Shown here one piece after another: positions 21,076-30,420 of a DNA stretch of 64,000 bases. Both the position numbers and the translations under genes were made by a program. Each line of letters opens with the position of its first letter. Position 1 is the stretch's first letter. This DNA comes from Byssovorax sp. (GTDB lineage Bacteria > Myxococcota_A > Polyangia > Polyangiales > Polyangiaceae). Under the pieces are notes generated by a model, which had not been told where the DNA came from, searched no databases, and saw only the letters and a list, made by a program, of their open reading frames with translations. Location of the stretch: the NCBI GenBank assembly GCA_025362495.1, contig JANYGI010000007.1, positions 1-64,000 on the forward strand, in the 5' to 3' direction.

Positions 21076-22224
21076 TCAATTGATCTGGGTCTTGCAGCCG
21101 AAGAGGACCTCGACCTTGGCCTTGGCGTCGGCCTGAACCGTGGTGCACGACGCCGGGCAGAGGACGACCTTGGTGGGCGCGAGGTTGTTGTCGTAATACC
21201 AGCCCGGCTGGTTGTTGCAGTCGGCGAGGTTCTCGGCGCGCAGCAAGACCTTCGGCATGCCGAGGCCCTTCGGCGTGTAGGAGAAGTTCACCTTGTCCGG
21301 ATCGAGCTTCTGGCTGTTCGGGGGCGGCGGGATCCCGAACTCGCATCCGAGCGCGCTGCTGCGAATGTCCTCCATCTTGGCGGAGAAGTCGTTGATGTCG
21401 GTGGTGATGTCGTAGGCCGCCGTCGTCCCGCCGGCCACCGCGATCTTGTCGAGGTTGGGGATGATCGAGCCCTCCACGCCGATGACGTAGGTGAGCACGC
21501 CGTTGTAGTTGCGCGCGCTCTTGGCGAGGTTCGCGATGTCGGTGATCGTGGCGTTCCCGCACGCGTTGGGATCGCCGTCGGTGGCGATGACGACGGCGAC
21601 CTTGTGAGTCGGGTGCGCGTCCTGGTAGGCAGTCGCCGCCATGAGCAGCCCCTTGAGGGCGCCCCAGGTGGGCGTGCCATAGGCCGTGGGGGCCGCCGGG
21701 ATCGAGTTCGTCAGCAGGAACGCGTTGCCAGGCAGCACGTTGATCGGGACGTCGAGCGTCTCGTAGTCGACAGGGACGCAGATTGACGCCTTGTGGTTCG
21801 GGAAGAACGACATTCCGGCGCCGATGTTGGCCGACTTCGGATCGTTGAAGAACGTCGTCAGGGCGCTGGTGGTGCCCATCCACTTCTCGCCGGCCATGCT
21901 GCCCGACCGGTCGATCAGGAAGATGAGGTCGAGCTGGACGTGCTCGGCGGCCGCGCTGGTCGAGGTGCAGGCGCCGCTGTCGTCGATGGTGGGGCCACCG
22001 TCGAAATCGACGCCCCCCTCGCCGCCGGTGCCCGAGGCGGAGCTGCTGCTCGTCGAGGCGCCGCCCTGACCGGTGCTGCTCGCGGAGCTCGTCTCGGCAG
22101 CGCTGGTGGTCGTCGTCGTGGCTTGCGTCTCCGGCGTGGCGCCGCACCCCCACCACACGGCGGCGAGGGTCGTCAGGCTGAGTGTTGCAAAGACAGGCTT
22201 GTGAATACTTGCGAGGCGACTCAT
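21076..22224 (-). CDS. VWA-domain lipoprotein, 382 aa
   Basis: Signal peptide with lipobox (TLAAVWWGC), Ser/Thr/Gly linker (~30-75), then a von Willebrand A domain. It has a MIDAS DxSxS sequence (FLIDRSGSMAG), a conserved Thr in AAPTAYGTPTWGALKG, and the Asp of VVIATDGDPNACG. VWA domains bind metal and protein ligands. The C-terminal ~110 residues are Cys-containing and may be disulfide-bonded. It lies 10 bp downstream of the larger lipoprotein gene and is probably co-transcribed with it. Likely displayed on the outer membrane for adhesion. Confidence 0.85.
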   Translation of the reverse strand: MSRLASIHKPVFATLSLTTLAAVWWGCGATPETQATTTTTSAAETSSASSTGQGGASTSSSSASGTGGEGGVDFDGGPTIDDSGACTSTSAAAEHVQLDLIFLIDRSGSMAGEKWMGTTSALTTFFNDPKSANIGAGMSFFPNHKASICVPVDYETLDVPINVLPGNAFLLTNSIPAAPTAYGTPTWGALKGLLMAATAYQDAHPTHKVAVVIATDGDPNACGNATITDIANLAKSARNYNGVLTYVIGVEGSIIPNLDKIAVAGGTTAAYDITTDINDFSAKMEDIRSSALGCEFGIPPPPNSQKLDPDKVNFSYTPKGLGMPKVLLRAENLADCNNQPGWYYDNNLAPTKVVLCPASCTTVQADAKAKVEVLFGCKTQIN

Positions 22225-22234
22225 GGGGTGCTCC

Positions 22235-24520
22235 TCAGTTGACGAGGACGTCGTCGATGTAGACGCCGGGGAACGTTCCGGAAGAATCGCTCCGGAATGC
22301 GAACTGCAAGCGGACGAACTGGCCGACGTACGCCGTGAGATCGACTTGCACGTCTTGCCACCCGAGGGAGGACTGGTGACCACCCCACGCGGCCTTGCCG
22401 CCGACCATGAGGGTGTACGCCGGCATGACGTTGCTGAGGAGCGTGTACGTCATCCCGCCGTCGGTGCTGATCGACAGGTTGGCGCCATCGTAGGTGGAGC
22501 CCTCGGTGTCGATCCACATCTTGAACGTGAGGATCGGGGCGAGCGCCGAGGTGAGGTCGATCGGCGGCGAGGTGGCCGTCGTACCCGCGTAGCCGTCGAG
22601 ATCGTTGTAGTTGCTGCCGAGCTGCGTGGCGAGGCACTGCGTCCCCGCGAAGGCCGTCGCGGGGCCGACCACGGTGGGAGTTCCACATTGCCAGTCGCCG
22701 GTCAGCGTCCAGCCGTCGGGACACGCGCCCTCGAAGCCGGTGTAGTAGGTGTCCGGGTTGACGTTGAAGGTGAACGTCTGCTCGGCGAAGTTCGAGGGCA
22801 ACAGCGGCTCTTCGACGTGCACGGTGACGCTGACGGGCCCGACGTTCACCGCGGTGGGCTTGCCCTTGAGCGCCCCCGTCGTCGGATCGATCGAGAGCCA
22901 GGCCGTGTTCACGCCGCCGGGGTTGATGCTCCACACCGAGCCGCTCGTGCCGCCGGTCTTGGCGAGCGCGGCCGCGTACGGGGCCTCGGCATAGACGTCC
23001 ATCAGCGGCGATCCCGTGGTGATGAAGAGCGGCGTCTCCTGGGGCTCGGCGACGACGACGTCATCGACGTAGACCCCGGGGAACACCGTCGCTCCGTCGC
23101 TGCGGAAGGCGAAGCGCAGGATGACCGCGTGCCCGGCGAAGGCCGTCAGATCCGCTGAATAGACCTTCCAGCCTTCTGCCGAGTGATTCCCGCCCCACGC
23201 CGGCTTGCCCGTGATGCTGAGGTTGTAGGCCGGGGTCACCGCCGTCACGTCGGCGAAGCTCTGACCACCGTTGATGCTGGCCTTGAGATTCCAGCCGTCG
23301 AAGGTGCCACCCTCGGTGTAGTCCCACGCCCAGAACGAGACCACCGGGTTGCTCGCCATCGTCAGGTCGATGGCGGGTGAGTCGGCGAAGGTGGTGCTGA
23401 AGCTCTGGTTGATGCTGTAATTGCCGGCGATCTGCGTGGCGATCACGCCAGCGCCGCCGTGAGCCGCCTGCGGTCCGACGATGGTGGGCGTGCCACATTG
23501 CCAGTCGCCGCCGAACGTCCAGCCGTGCGGACAGGCCTCGAAGCTCTCCTGGAGGTAGAGCTGACAGCCCATGATCTGGGCGCCACCACAGGAGCCTGCC
23601 ACGCACGTGTCTGCCTTGGTGCAGGCGTTGTGGTCGTTGCAGGAGACGCCGTTGGGCCCCGTGGACGCCGCGCACTTGCCCTTGTCGTCGCAAGCGCCGA
23701 CGCTGCACTCCGCGATACCGTCGCTGCACGTCGTGCCCGTCGGAGCGGGCATGGGGACGCAGAAGCCGTTCGTGTCATCACAGGTGCCGACGGCGCACCC
23801 GACGTTCAGCGCCGAGCAATCCTTCGGAGTGACGCCGCCGCATTTGCCGGCCGTACAGGTCTTGTTGATGGTGCAGAGGTCCCCGGTGAGCACGCAGGGG
23901 GCGGCTTCCTTCAGGGGATCCGGGGTGCCCGCGCACTCGCCCGTGGCCGGGTCGCACGCCACGGCATTGCACTCGTTCAGCGGAGAGAACGAGCAGTCCT
24001 TGGCCTCGCCGACGCAGTCGCCGGTGTGGCAGGTGCCGTTGACCTGGCAGAGGTCCTTGGGAGTGCAGCTCGTGCCGTCGTTGACCGGCGCCACATCACA
24101 GGACTTCGAGTCTTCGTAGCAGATGACGGCCGAGCACGGATCCGGCGTCATCCCGCAGTCGTTGGTGACGCTGCCCGCGCACGCGCCGTCGTCGCAGACG
24201 TCGATCTTGGTGCAGAACTTCCCGTCGTCGCAGGGCGTCCCCTTGGGGGACGGGACGACGACGCAGGTGTTGAGCTGCCCGAGCGCTTGCCCGGTGTTGC
24301 ACACGGCGATCGTGCACGGCGGCGTCGGGAATTTGGAGCAGTCGATTCCGCAGGGGCCGAGATCGCTCCCGCCGGTGCCGCTGCTGCTGCTGCTGCTGGC
24401 GCTGCTGCTGCTCGTTGCGGTGGTCTCGCTGACCGGGGCTTGCCCCGTCGCGCACGCGACCATCCACACCGCGGGGACCAGGAGCGAAATTCGAAGAAAG
24501 TCTCTGATACGAGCAACCAT
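22235..24520 (-). CDS. Large Cys-rich lipoprotein with two MAM-like beta-sandwich domains, 761 aa
   Basis: Lipoprotein signal (LLVPAVWMVAC), Ser/Thr linker, then about 300 residues of Cys-rich repeats (units such as CDDGKFCTKIDVCDDGACAG), probably calcium- or disulfide-stabilised. Two similar ~165-residue domains follow (ESFEACPHGWTFGGDWQCG... and GFEGACPDGWTLTGDWQCG..., each ending FPGVYxDDVxV). They resemble MAM/concanavalin-like jelly rolls and are separated by an immunoglobulin-like segment. Start chosen at ATG 24520, which gives the signal peptide. Probably a surface adhesin or glycan-binding protein, in an operon with the VWA lipoprotein. Confidence 0.8.
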   Translation of the reverse strand: MVARIRDFLRISLLVPAVWMVACATGQAPVSETTATSSSSASSSSSSGTGGSDLGPCGIDCSKFPTPPCTIAVCNTGQALGQLNTCVVVPSPKGTPCDDGKFCTKIDVCDDGACAGSVTNDCGMTPDPCSAVICYEDSKSCDVAPVNDGTSCTPKDLCQVNGTCHTGDCVGEAKDCSFSPLNECNAVACDPATGECAGTPDPLKEAAPCVLTGDLCTINKTCTAGKCGGVTPKDCSALNVGCAVGTCDDTNGFCVPMPAPTGTTCSDGIAECSVGACDDKGKCAASTGPNGVSCNDHNACTKADTCVAGSCGGAQIMGCQLYLQESFEACPHGWTFGGDWQCGTPTIVGPQAAHGGAGVIATQIAGNYSINQSFSTTFADSPAIDLTMASNPVVSFWAWDYTEGGTFDGWNLKASINGGQSFADVTAVTPAYNLSITGKPAWGGNHSAEGWKVYSADLTAFAGHAVILRFAFRSDGATVFPGVYVDDVVVAEPQETPLFITTGSPLMDVYAEAPYAAALAKTGGTSGSVWSINPGGVNTAWLSIDPTTGALKGKPTAVNVGPVSVTVHVEEPLLPSNFAEQTFTFNVNPDTYYTGFEGACPDGWTLTGDWQCGTPTVVGPATAFAGTQCLATQLGSNYNDLDGYAGTTATSPPIDLTSALAPILTFKMWIDTEGSTYDGANLSISTDGGMTYTLLSNVMPAYTLMVGGKAAWGGHQSSLGWQDVQVDLTAYVGQFVRLQFAFRSDSSGTFPGVYIDDVLVN

Positions 24521-24724
24521 AAAGCCTCGTTGAGTGCCTAGCACACCTGCCGCCCGCGTGGAAGCCTGCTCTCCGGCGTAGCGTCGACCCCCGGCGGCGG
24601 CGAGCACGATGACGACGCTCGCGGGAGCGGCCCCGATCGATCGCGCCCCGTCGCTCGTCGTGACGTGATGTCGGCCGCGGGCGAAGCCCGGGAAATCGGC
24701 CCATTCATGCGTCGTCGAGAGAGG

Positions 24725-24943
24725 TCAATGGTCGAGCCGCGCGGCGATCTCGAGCGCCCACGCGGCGTGCGCCGCGGCGGTGGGGTGGAGTCCGTCGCTC
24801 GCGAACATCCCGTGTCTGGCCTGGTCGTGCATGAGAGTGAAGATGTCGACGTAGCGCGCCCCGGTGGACTCGGCCTCTTCGCGGAGCACGGTATTGAAGG
24901 CCTCGATTCGGAGCGCGAGGAGGCGGCCCAGGGAGCGTGTCAG
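24725..24943 (-). pseudogene. C-terminal remnant of an SGNH/GDSL hydrolase, ~72 codons
   Basis: An open stretch without a usable start codon encodes the end of an SGNH-family esterase. It contains ALRIEAFNTVLREEAESTGA, then DIFTLMHD, then the block-V signature FASDGLHPTAAAHAAWA with Asp-x-x-His. The catalytic Ser block and the oxyanion-hole Gly/Asn blocks are missing. It overlaps the DUF3540-like stop by a few bases, so it looks like a gene cut off when the T6SS island formed. It could also have been a cargo domain. Not expected to be active. Confidence 0.6.
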
Positions 24944-25536
24944 TCGTCGTCGGCGTGATCGTCGCTCGTCGACAGCGCCCCTGGCGCGGCCGCGGAGGCG
25001 GCGACGCGGCGCGCGCGGTACTCGGCCATCGACAGCGGCATCGGCGGATCGTCGGAGTTGAGGAGCACGCGCTCCCCCTTCAAGGCGACGTCGTCGTTGG
25101 CCTCCAGCGTGATGCTGCCGGGGTGCGCGGCGAGCTCCATCGAGCGCGCCGTGGTGTGGAGATCGCCGTCGATCCGGTGCGAGGCGCGCCCCGCGACGCG
25201 GGTGTCGACGCTGCCGCCGACGTCGATCGCCGCGGTGCCCCCGACGCGGAGGCTGAGATCCTCGCAGGCGATCTCGAGGCGGCGCGCGTCGAGCTGGAGA
25301 GTGGCGCCGGAGAAGCTGAGGACGGGGCCCTCGTCCGTCACGCGCACGGTGAGCACGCACTGGCCGTCGGCGGCGCGGATGCGGAGCACGTCGGCGCCGC
25401 TTCCATCGAGCTCCGCCTCGAGCCGTCGCCCCGAGGGCAGCGTCACGGCGGTCGCGCTCGTCGCGGAGGCGGGGGCCACGATCGCCGTCGTGGCCGGCGT
25501 CGTGGCCGCCGTCGTGGACTGGTCGGCGTCGCTCAT
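24940..25536 (-). CDS. DUF3540-like T6SS-associated protein, 198 aa
   Basis: After an Ala/Thr-rich N-terminus (~1-35) comes a beta-rich domain with successive strands (LEAELDGSGADVLRIRAADG, VLTVRVTDEGPVLSFSGATL, LDARRLEIACEDLSLRVGG, IDVGGSVDTRVAG). This reads as a short VgrG-tail-like beta helix, as in DUF3540 proteins of vgrG islands. It probably sits at the spike tip or adapts cargo. ATGA overlap with the upstream gene (25536-25533). Family assigned by pattern, not by search. Confidence 0.5.
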   Translation of the reverse strand: MSDADQSTTAATTPATTAIVAPASATSATAVTLPSGRRLEAELDGSGADVLRIRAADGQCVLTVRVTDEGPVLSFSGATLQLDARRLEIACEDLSLRVGGTAAIDVGGSVDTRVAGRASHRIDGDLHTTARSMELAAHPGSITLEANDDVALKGERVLLNSDDPPMPLSMAEYRARRVAASAAAPGALSTSDDHADDD

Positions 25537-25895
25537 GGCTGCGGCTTCGCGGCGCGCGCGCCGGTGGCCCGCGGGCGCTTCTCTTCGAGGGCGCGCTTGG
25601 TCTTGGCGTAGGCGGCGCCGTAGCGCGTGACCATCGGATAGCGCTCCAGCATCGGCAGGTGCGTGGACGACGACGCGCGCATGATCTCCTCTCGAATGCG
25701 GGCTTGCCACGCCGCGTGGACCCGCTCCCACACCGCGGGCTCCACCGCCTCGAGCTTCAGCACGGCGGCGCGCGCGCGGGCGGGCGCCGGGGTCGAGCTG
25801 GCGCTCGCCGGGGCCTCGATGTCGAGCCGCGCGGCGATCGACGCGTAGCGCTCCAGCGAGACGTCCTCGATCGGATCTTCGATCCCCTCCGTCAT
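25533..25895 (-). CDS. T6SS adaptor-like protein, 120 aa, shares a domain with the 31603-33819 product
   Basis: Residues ~15-105 (LERYASIAARLD ... EPAVWERVHAAWQARIREEIM ... MVTRYGAAYAKTKRAL) resemble the C-terminal ~140 residues of the DUF2169 fusion at 31603-33819 (IERCAAIAAAIAE ... EEWKAVEERWAKAIAADV ... AYDSAYIAAIESF). The match is in order and spacing, and a WxxWxxxI core is visible in both. Divergent from vgrG (gap 25896-26016) and coupled to the DUF3540-like gene. Probably a chaperone or adaptor that loads cargo onto the VgrG spike. The start is ATG 25895, because upstream sequence is shared with the vgrG leader. Confidence 0.6.
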   Translation of the reverse strand: MTEGIEDPIEDVSLERYASIAARLDIEAPASASSTPAPARARAAVLKLEAVEPAVWERVHAAWQARIREEIMRASSSTHLPMLERYPMVTRYGAAYAKTKRALEEKRPRATGARAAKPQP

Positions 25896-26016
25896 TGCGA
25901 CGCGGATGATACCGGACGAACCTCGGCGGTAAACAGTCTTCTTCGCGGCCACAGTCGAGGTTGCCGCCGCCAGCGCGCCCTGAAAGGATGCTCGCGAACG
26001 CTGTCCTGGAGGAGTC

Positions 26017-28449
26017 GTGCAAACCACCGAGCTCACTTTCGTCTGCGAAGATCTGGCCGATGCTTCCAGCCAGCTCCGCGTCGTGCGCTTCCACGGTCGC
26101 GAGGCGATCTCCTCTCTTTACCGCTACGAAATCGTGCTGCTCGCGCAGTCGACGGGCCCGGAAATCGATCCTCACGATCTGATCCAGCGCCGCGCCACGC
26201 TGCGGATCGCCACGAAGACGGTGCCCGCGTACCGCGTCGTCCACGGGGTGATCACCGAGGCCGAGGAGATGCACTCCGTCAACGAGGGCATGCTCTTCAA
26301 GGTCACGATCGAGCCGCCGCTGGTGCGCGCCGCGTACCGCAAGCGCTGCCGGATCTTCCTCGAGAAGACGCTACGGCAGATCCTCCGCGCGGTGCTCGAA
26401 GGCGATCCGAACCTGGTCCACGCCGAGGGCGCCACGGTCGACGCCGACGAAGGCGACACCGGCTTCTCGCCCGCGAACGAGCTGTTCACGTTCCGCGTCG
26501 CCGACACCTCGCGCCTCGACAGCGTCGCCGCGCGCCCGTACGTCGTGCAGTACAACGAGAGCGATCTGGCCTTCGTTTCCAGGCTTCTGGAGGAGGAGGG
26601 CATCGCCTACCACTTCGAGAACGGCCACGAGAAATGCCTGCTGGTGCTCTCGGACCGGGACCACGGGCGCGCGCGGCTCGACCCGTTCCTGCCGCTCGCG
26701 GGCGACGTGGCACACCGGGAGATCGTCTCGATCCAGCTCGGCTCGCGGCTGCGGCCGACGGCAGTGTTCCTCGACGATTACAACTGGCGCAAGCCCGCGC
26801 TCGACATGCTCGCCGAGAAGAAAGAGACCGACCGCGCCGGGCTCGATCTCTTCGATTACGACTACCCGGGCGGCTACTCCGACGCGCCCGCGCAGGGCAG
26901 CCCGCTCGCGACCGCGCGGGTCGAGCGCTACGACGTCGAGGCCGAGTACGCCGTCGCGAAATCGCGCGCGCGCCCGCTGTTCGCCGGCTCGATCTTCCGC
27001 CTCGATCACGCGGCGAACCGCTACGAGGGCGAGTACCTCGTCACGCGGCTCGAGGTGCGGGGCCATCAGGAAGGATCGATGAGCCAGGGCGACGCGTCGG
27101 TCGAGGGGCCGTACCTCGCGACGATCGAGTGCGCGCGACGCGGTCGCAACGGCACGGTCGCCGAGTCGCGGTTCCGGCCCGCGCAGGTCACCAGGCGGCC
27201 GCGCATCGTCGGCTCGCAGACGGCGTTCGTCACGGCGGATCCCTCGTCGAGCGGCGCGGAGATCAACGTCGGCGGCCCGGCGGGCGGCGAGATCGGCTGC
27301 GTGCGTCTGCGCTTCCACTGGGATCGCGAGGCGCGTCGGCTAGCGAAGGAGCCGAGCTCGTGCTGGGTGCGCGTGAGCCAGGTCTTCGCTGGCGTCGGCC
27401 AGGGCGCGGTGTTCCATCCGCGCGTCGGCACCGAGGCCATCGTCGATTTCGTCGACGGCGATCCCGATCGGCCCATCGTCACCGGGCGCGTCTACAACGG
27501 CGCGAACCTCCCGCCGAGCGGGCCCGAGTCCGCGACGAAGAGCACGATGAAGACCTTCACGAGCCCCCACGACGGCAAATTCAACGAGCTGTCGTTCGAG
27601 GACAAGCCGGGCGGCGAAGAGCTGAAGATGCATGCGGCGCGCGACTGGAACAGCGAGGTCGGCAACAACCGCTCCGAGAACGTGGCCGTCGACAGCGGCT
27701 CCTCGGTCGGCTCGAACCGCTCCGAGTCCACCGGCGCCGACCGCTCGACGTCGGTCGCGGCGAACAACTCGGAGAACATCGGCGGCAACGAGTCGATCTC
27801 CGTCGGCGGTAACCAGAGCCTCAGCGTCGGAGCGAACCAGAGCTCGTCGATCGGCGCCAACATGGTGATGACGATCGGCGCCAACCAGACGGTCGCCGTC
27901 GGCGCCAACCAGGACGTGAGCATCGGCGCCGATCAGGGGATCTCGGTGGGCGGCAGCGTCAGCGCGACGGTCGGGAGCGACGTCACGACCGGCATCGGCG
28001 CGAACGCCACGACGACGGTCGGCGCGAGCTCGACGACGACCATCGGCGCGGCGCAATCGACCACGGTCGGCGGCCCCGACACGTACACGGCCGGCGGCCC
28101 TCAGACGATCCACTCCGACGCGATGCAGACGGTGACGGCGCCGACGCAGACGCTCTCCGCCGACGGCGAGCAGACGCTCAACGCGATGATCCACGCGGTG
28201 AACGCCGGGGTCATGGCCTCGCGCAAGGCTGGCGTGCTCGCCGCGACCGAGGCGCCCGTGACCATCATCACCGGCGACGCCGTGCTGGTCCTCACGGGGC
28301 CGATCACGGTGATCAACGGGGCGACGATCAGCATCAACGGCGGCGCGATCGCCATCAACGGCGGCACGGTCGACGTCAAGGGCAGCGCGGTCACCGTCGA
28401 CGGCGGCGGCAACATCAACATGAGCGCCGGCGTCATCAAGCTCAACTAG
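26017..28449 (+). CDS. vgrG: VgrG type VI secretion spike protein, 810 aa
   Basis: Starts at GTG 26017 after GGAGG. Residues ~5-400 are the gp27-like part (FHGREAISSLYRYEIVLLA..., YNESDLAFVSRLLEEEGIAYHFE). Residues ~405-500 are the gp5 OB-fold (CARRGRNGTVAESRFRPAQ, GCVRLRFHWD, WVRVSQVFAG, FHPRVGTEAIVDFVDGDPDRPIVTGRVYN). Residues ~540-700 are a long beta-needle with ~8-residue repeats (SISVGGNQ, SLSVGANQ). The tail (~740-810) is Gly/Thr/Ile-rich. VgrG trimers tip the T6SS tube and carry effectors into target cells. Flanked by DUF2169, PAAR-like and DUF3540-like genes. I see no enzymatic C-terminal domain, so effectors are probably separate. Confidence 0.92.
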   Translation: MQTTELTFVCEDLADASSQLRVVRFHGREAISSLYRYEIVLLAQSTGPEIDPHDLIQRRATLRIATKTVPAYRVVHGVITEAEEMHSVNEGMLFKVTIEPPLVRAAYRKRCRIFLEKTLRQILRAVLEGDPNLVHAEGATVDADEGDTGFSPANELFTFRVADTSRLDSVAARPYVVQYNESDLAFVSRLLEEEGIAYHFENGHEKCLLVLSDRDHGRARLDPFLPLAGDVAHREIVSIQLGSRLRPTAVFLDDYNWRKPALDMLAEKKETDRAGLDLFDYDYPGGYSDAPAQGSPLATARVERYDVEAEYAVAKSRARPLFAGSIFRLDHAANRYEGEYLVTRLEVRGHQEGSMSQGDASVEGPYLATIECARRGRNGTVAESRFRPAQVTRRPRIVGSQTAFVTADPSSSGAEINVGGPAGGEIGCVRLRFHWDREARRLAKEPSSCWVRVSQVFAGVGQGAVFHPRVGTEAIVDFVDGDPDRPIVTGRVYNGANLPPSGPESATKSTMKTFTSPHDGKFNELSFEDKPGGEELKMHAARDWNSEVGNNRSENVAVDSGSSVGSNRSESTGADRSTSVAANNSENIGGNESISVGGNQSLSVGANQSSSIGANMVMTIGANQTVAVGANQDVSIGADQGISVGGSVSATVGSDVTTGIGANATTTVGASSTTTIGAAQSTTVGGPDTYTAGGPQTIHSDAMQTVTAPTQTLSADGEQTLNAMIHAVNAGVMASRKAGVLAATEAPVTIITGDAVLVLTGPITVINGATISINGGAIAINGGTVDVKGSAVTVDGGGNINMSAGVIKLN

Positions 28450-28463
28450 GCCGGACCGCACCG

Positions 28464-29474
28464 ATGCTGCTCACCAACGAAACGCCGCTGCCGGCCGCGG
28501 TCGTCCACAACGCCGAGGACGACCGCATGGTGAGCCTGTTCGTCGCCGCCGCGACGTTCCGGATCGTGGGCGGGCGCCTCGTGCTCGAGGAAGAGCAGCT
28601 CCCGCTGCTCCTCGTCGTCCCGCCGCCCGCCGTCGGCGACGGGAACCACACCAAGATGGGCGCCTCGGTCTGCGCCGTGGGGCACGTCTACGCGCCCTCG
28701 GGCACGGCGCGGCAGAGCGCGGCCAAGCTCACCGTCGGCGACGCGGAGCGCGGCATCCTGGCGTTCGGGACGCGGGTGTGGCGCGCAGGGCTCGGCGATC
28801 TCACGCCGACGTCGCCGCTGCCGTTCGACCGCGTCCCCATGACGTGGGAGGTCGCGTACGGCGGGTCGGTCTGGCGCAAGACGACGCTGGCGAAGCTGGC
28901 GTCAGGCGAGGAGGCCATCGTGCCCGCGCACGACGAGGCCTGCGCGCTGAACTTCGACGGCGTGGGCTTCTACCCGGACCGCGCCGACGCGATCGATCGG
29001 CCGCTGCCCCAGCTCGAGGATCCGGCGGCGCCGATCCGGAGCTTCCCCGATCGCCCGGATCCGGTGTGCTTCGCGCCGTATCCGCTCCACGGCGGCCTGC
29101 GCGCGCGCTCCCTGCTCGATGGCGAGCGCATCGACGTCGCCCGCGCCGGCTTCGCGCTGAGCCGCGCCGCGCCCCGCACGACGTTCGACGCCATCGCCCC
29201 GGGGACGCGCGTGATCCTCGAAGGCATGCGCCCCTCCGGCGCCGCGCTGGCGTTCGAGATCCCCCGCGCGCCGGTGACGGCCGACGTCCGCATCGGCGAC
29301 GTCCACCGGCGCCTCTCGCTCCATGTCGACGCGATCGACATCGACGCCGAGGCGAGCCGCGTCCGCGTCGCGTACCGCGCCCTGTTCGCGTACGCGTTGA
29401 TCCAGCACGAAGAGCGCACCCTGCGCGTCGAGGCGAGCCCGGAGCTCGACTCGATGCTCTCGACGATGGAGTGA
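28464..29474 (+). CDS. DUF2169-family T6SS-associated protein, 336 aa
   Basis: Starts 14 bp after vgrG. DUF2169 proteins are found in vgrG/PAAR islands and are thought to help cargo binding. Here the family pattern is visible in order: LFVAAATFRI, WEVAYGGSVWRKTT, and the conserved NFDGVGFYPDRADAIDRPLPQLEDP, followed by a beta-rich C-terminus. It lacks a signal peptide. It probably helps an effector bind the spike. In an operon with vgrG and the PAAR-like gene. Confidence 0.75.
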   Translation: MLLTNETPLPAAVVHNAEDDRMVSLFVAAATFRIVGGRLVLEEEQLPLLLVVPPPAVGDGNHTKMGASVCAVGHVYAPSGTARQSAAKLTVGDAERGILAFGTRVWRAGLGDLTPTSPLPFDRVPMTWEVAYGGSVWRKTTLAKLASGEEAIVPAHDEACALNFDGVGFYPDRADAIDRPLPQLEDPAAPIRSFPDRPDPVCFAPYPLHGGLRARSLLDGERIDVARAGFALSRAAPRTTFDAIAPGTRVILEGMRPSGAALAFEIPRAPVTADVRIGDVHRRLSLHVDAIDIDAEASRVRVAYRALFAYALIQHEERTLRVEASPELDSMLSTME

Positions 29475-29477
29475 GGC

Positions 29478-30419
29478 ATGGCGAGCAACTTTCACAACAT
29501 CCTCGGGTTCCTCAGCGTCGGCGTCGACGGCCACGAAGGCCTGCAGATCCTGCTGCCACCGCCGCCGGGCGAGCCCGAGTTTCCCTTCCCGGAGCTGGTC
29601 GCGGTGCACCCGTTCGCGATGGGGCCGGGCTGGAAGACGAAGGTCCTGATCAACGGCGTGCCCTCGGTCGTCAACGGGCACTCGTCGCTGATCCCGTGGC
29701 CCCACCTGCCGATCATCCCGGAGAACGCGTTCTTCGCGCTCGACATGCTCTTCGGTGATCACACCTGCTGGCTGCCGCGCGGCACGGTGTTCATCCAGGA
29801 CGAGGTCTCGACGTGCTGCATCGCCGGGCCGGTCTCGACCAACGTCGACTGCTGCGACTTCGGCTTCCCGATGACGAACCTCGTCGTCCAGATCGCCACG
29901 GTGCAGACGACGCCGTCGCTCAGCGATTTCGTCAGCGGCGCGCTCAGCGTCGCGCTCAACGCGGCCATCGCGAAGGGGCAGAGCGAGATTTTCAAGCACG
30001 GGCCGTTCAAGAAGCTCGCCGACAAAGGCGAGAAGCTGGCCCACAAGATCGCGGTGCGCGCTTCGAAGAAGGGGCTCGGCTACAAGATCGCGAAGAAGCT
30101 CGGCGCGCCGCTCGCGCGCGAGGTCCCGGGGCTCGCCGGTCGCAAGCTCGCGGGTCGCTCGAAGGCGCTCGGCCGCGCGCTCGAAGAAGAGTTCCTGAAG
30201 CGCGCCGGCCTTGCCGCCGAGACGCCGCTCGAGGTCGCCAAGAAGGCCTTCGACGTCGATCCGACGCGCCCGCTCAACGCGGCGCTCGGGCGGCGAGACG
30301 CTGACGGGAAGCTGCCCTGGTCGCCCGTCGCGCCGTTCGATGCGAAGAAGGGGCTCGAGGGGATCCCGCTCTACGACAAGGGCAACGGCGCCGTGCAGAC
30401 CGTGACCGGGGGCGGCTGA
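29478..30419 (+). CDS. PAAR-like/T6SS-associated protein with charged helical C-terminus, 313 aa
   Basis: Starts three bases after the previous stop. Residues ~30-140 look like a PAAR-like or related Cys/His domain (GPGWKTKVLINGVPSVVNGHSSLIPWPHLP, then DHTCWLPRGTVFIQDEVSTCCIAGPVSTNVDCCDFG), with Cys/His that could hold a metal. Residues ~160-250 are Lys/Ala-rich helices, and the tail is unstructured. By position it could cap the spike and carry an effector or toxin region of no recognised type. The family call is moderate. Confidence 0.5.
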   Translation: MASNFHNILGFLSVGVDGHEGLQILLPPPPGEPEFPFPELVAVHPFAMGPGWKTKVLINGVPSVVNGHSSLIPWPHLPIIPENAFFALDMLFGDHTCWLPRGTVFIQDEVSTCCIAGPVSTNVDCCDFGFPMTNLVVQIATVQTTPSLSDFVSGALSVALNAAIAKGQSEIFKHGPFKKLADKGEKLAHKIAVRASKKGLGYKIAKKLGAPLAREVPGLAGRKLAGRSKALGRALEEEFLKRAGLAAETPLEVAKKAFDVDPTRPLNAALGRRDADGKLPWSPVAPFDAKKGLEGIPLYDKGNGAVQTVTGGG

Positions 30420-30420
30420 G

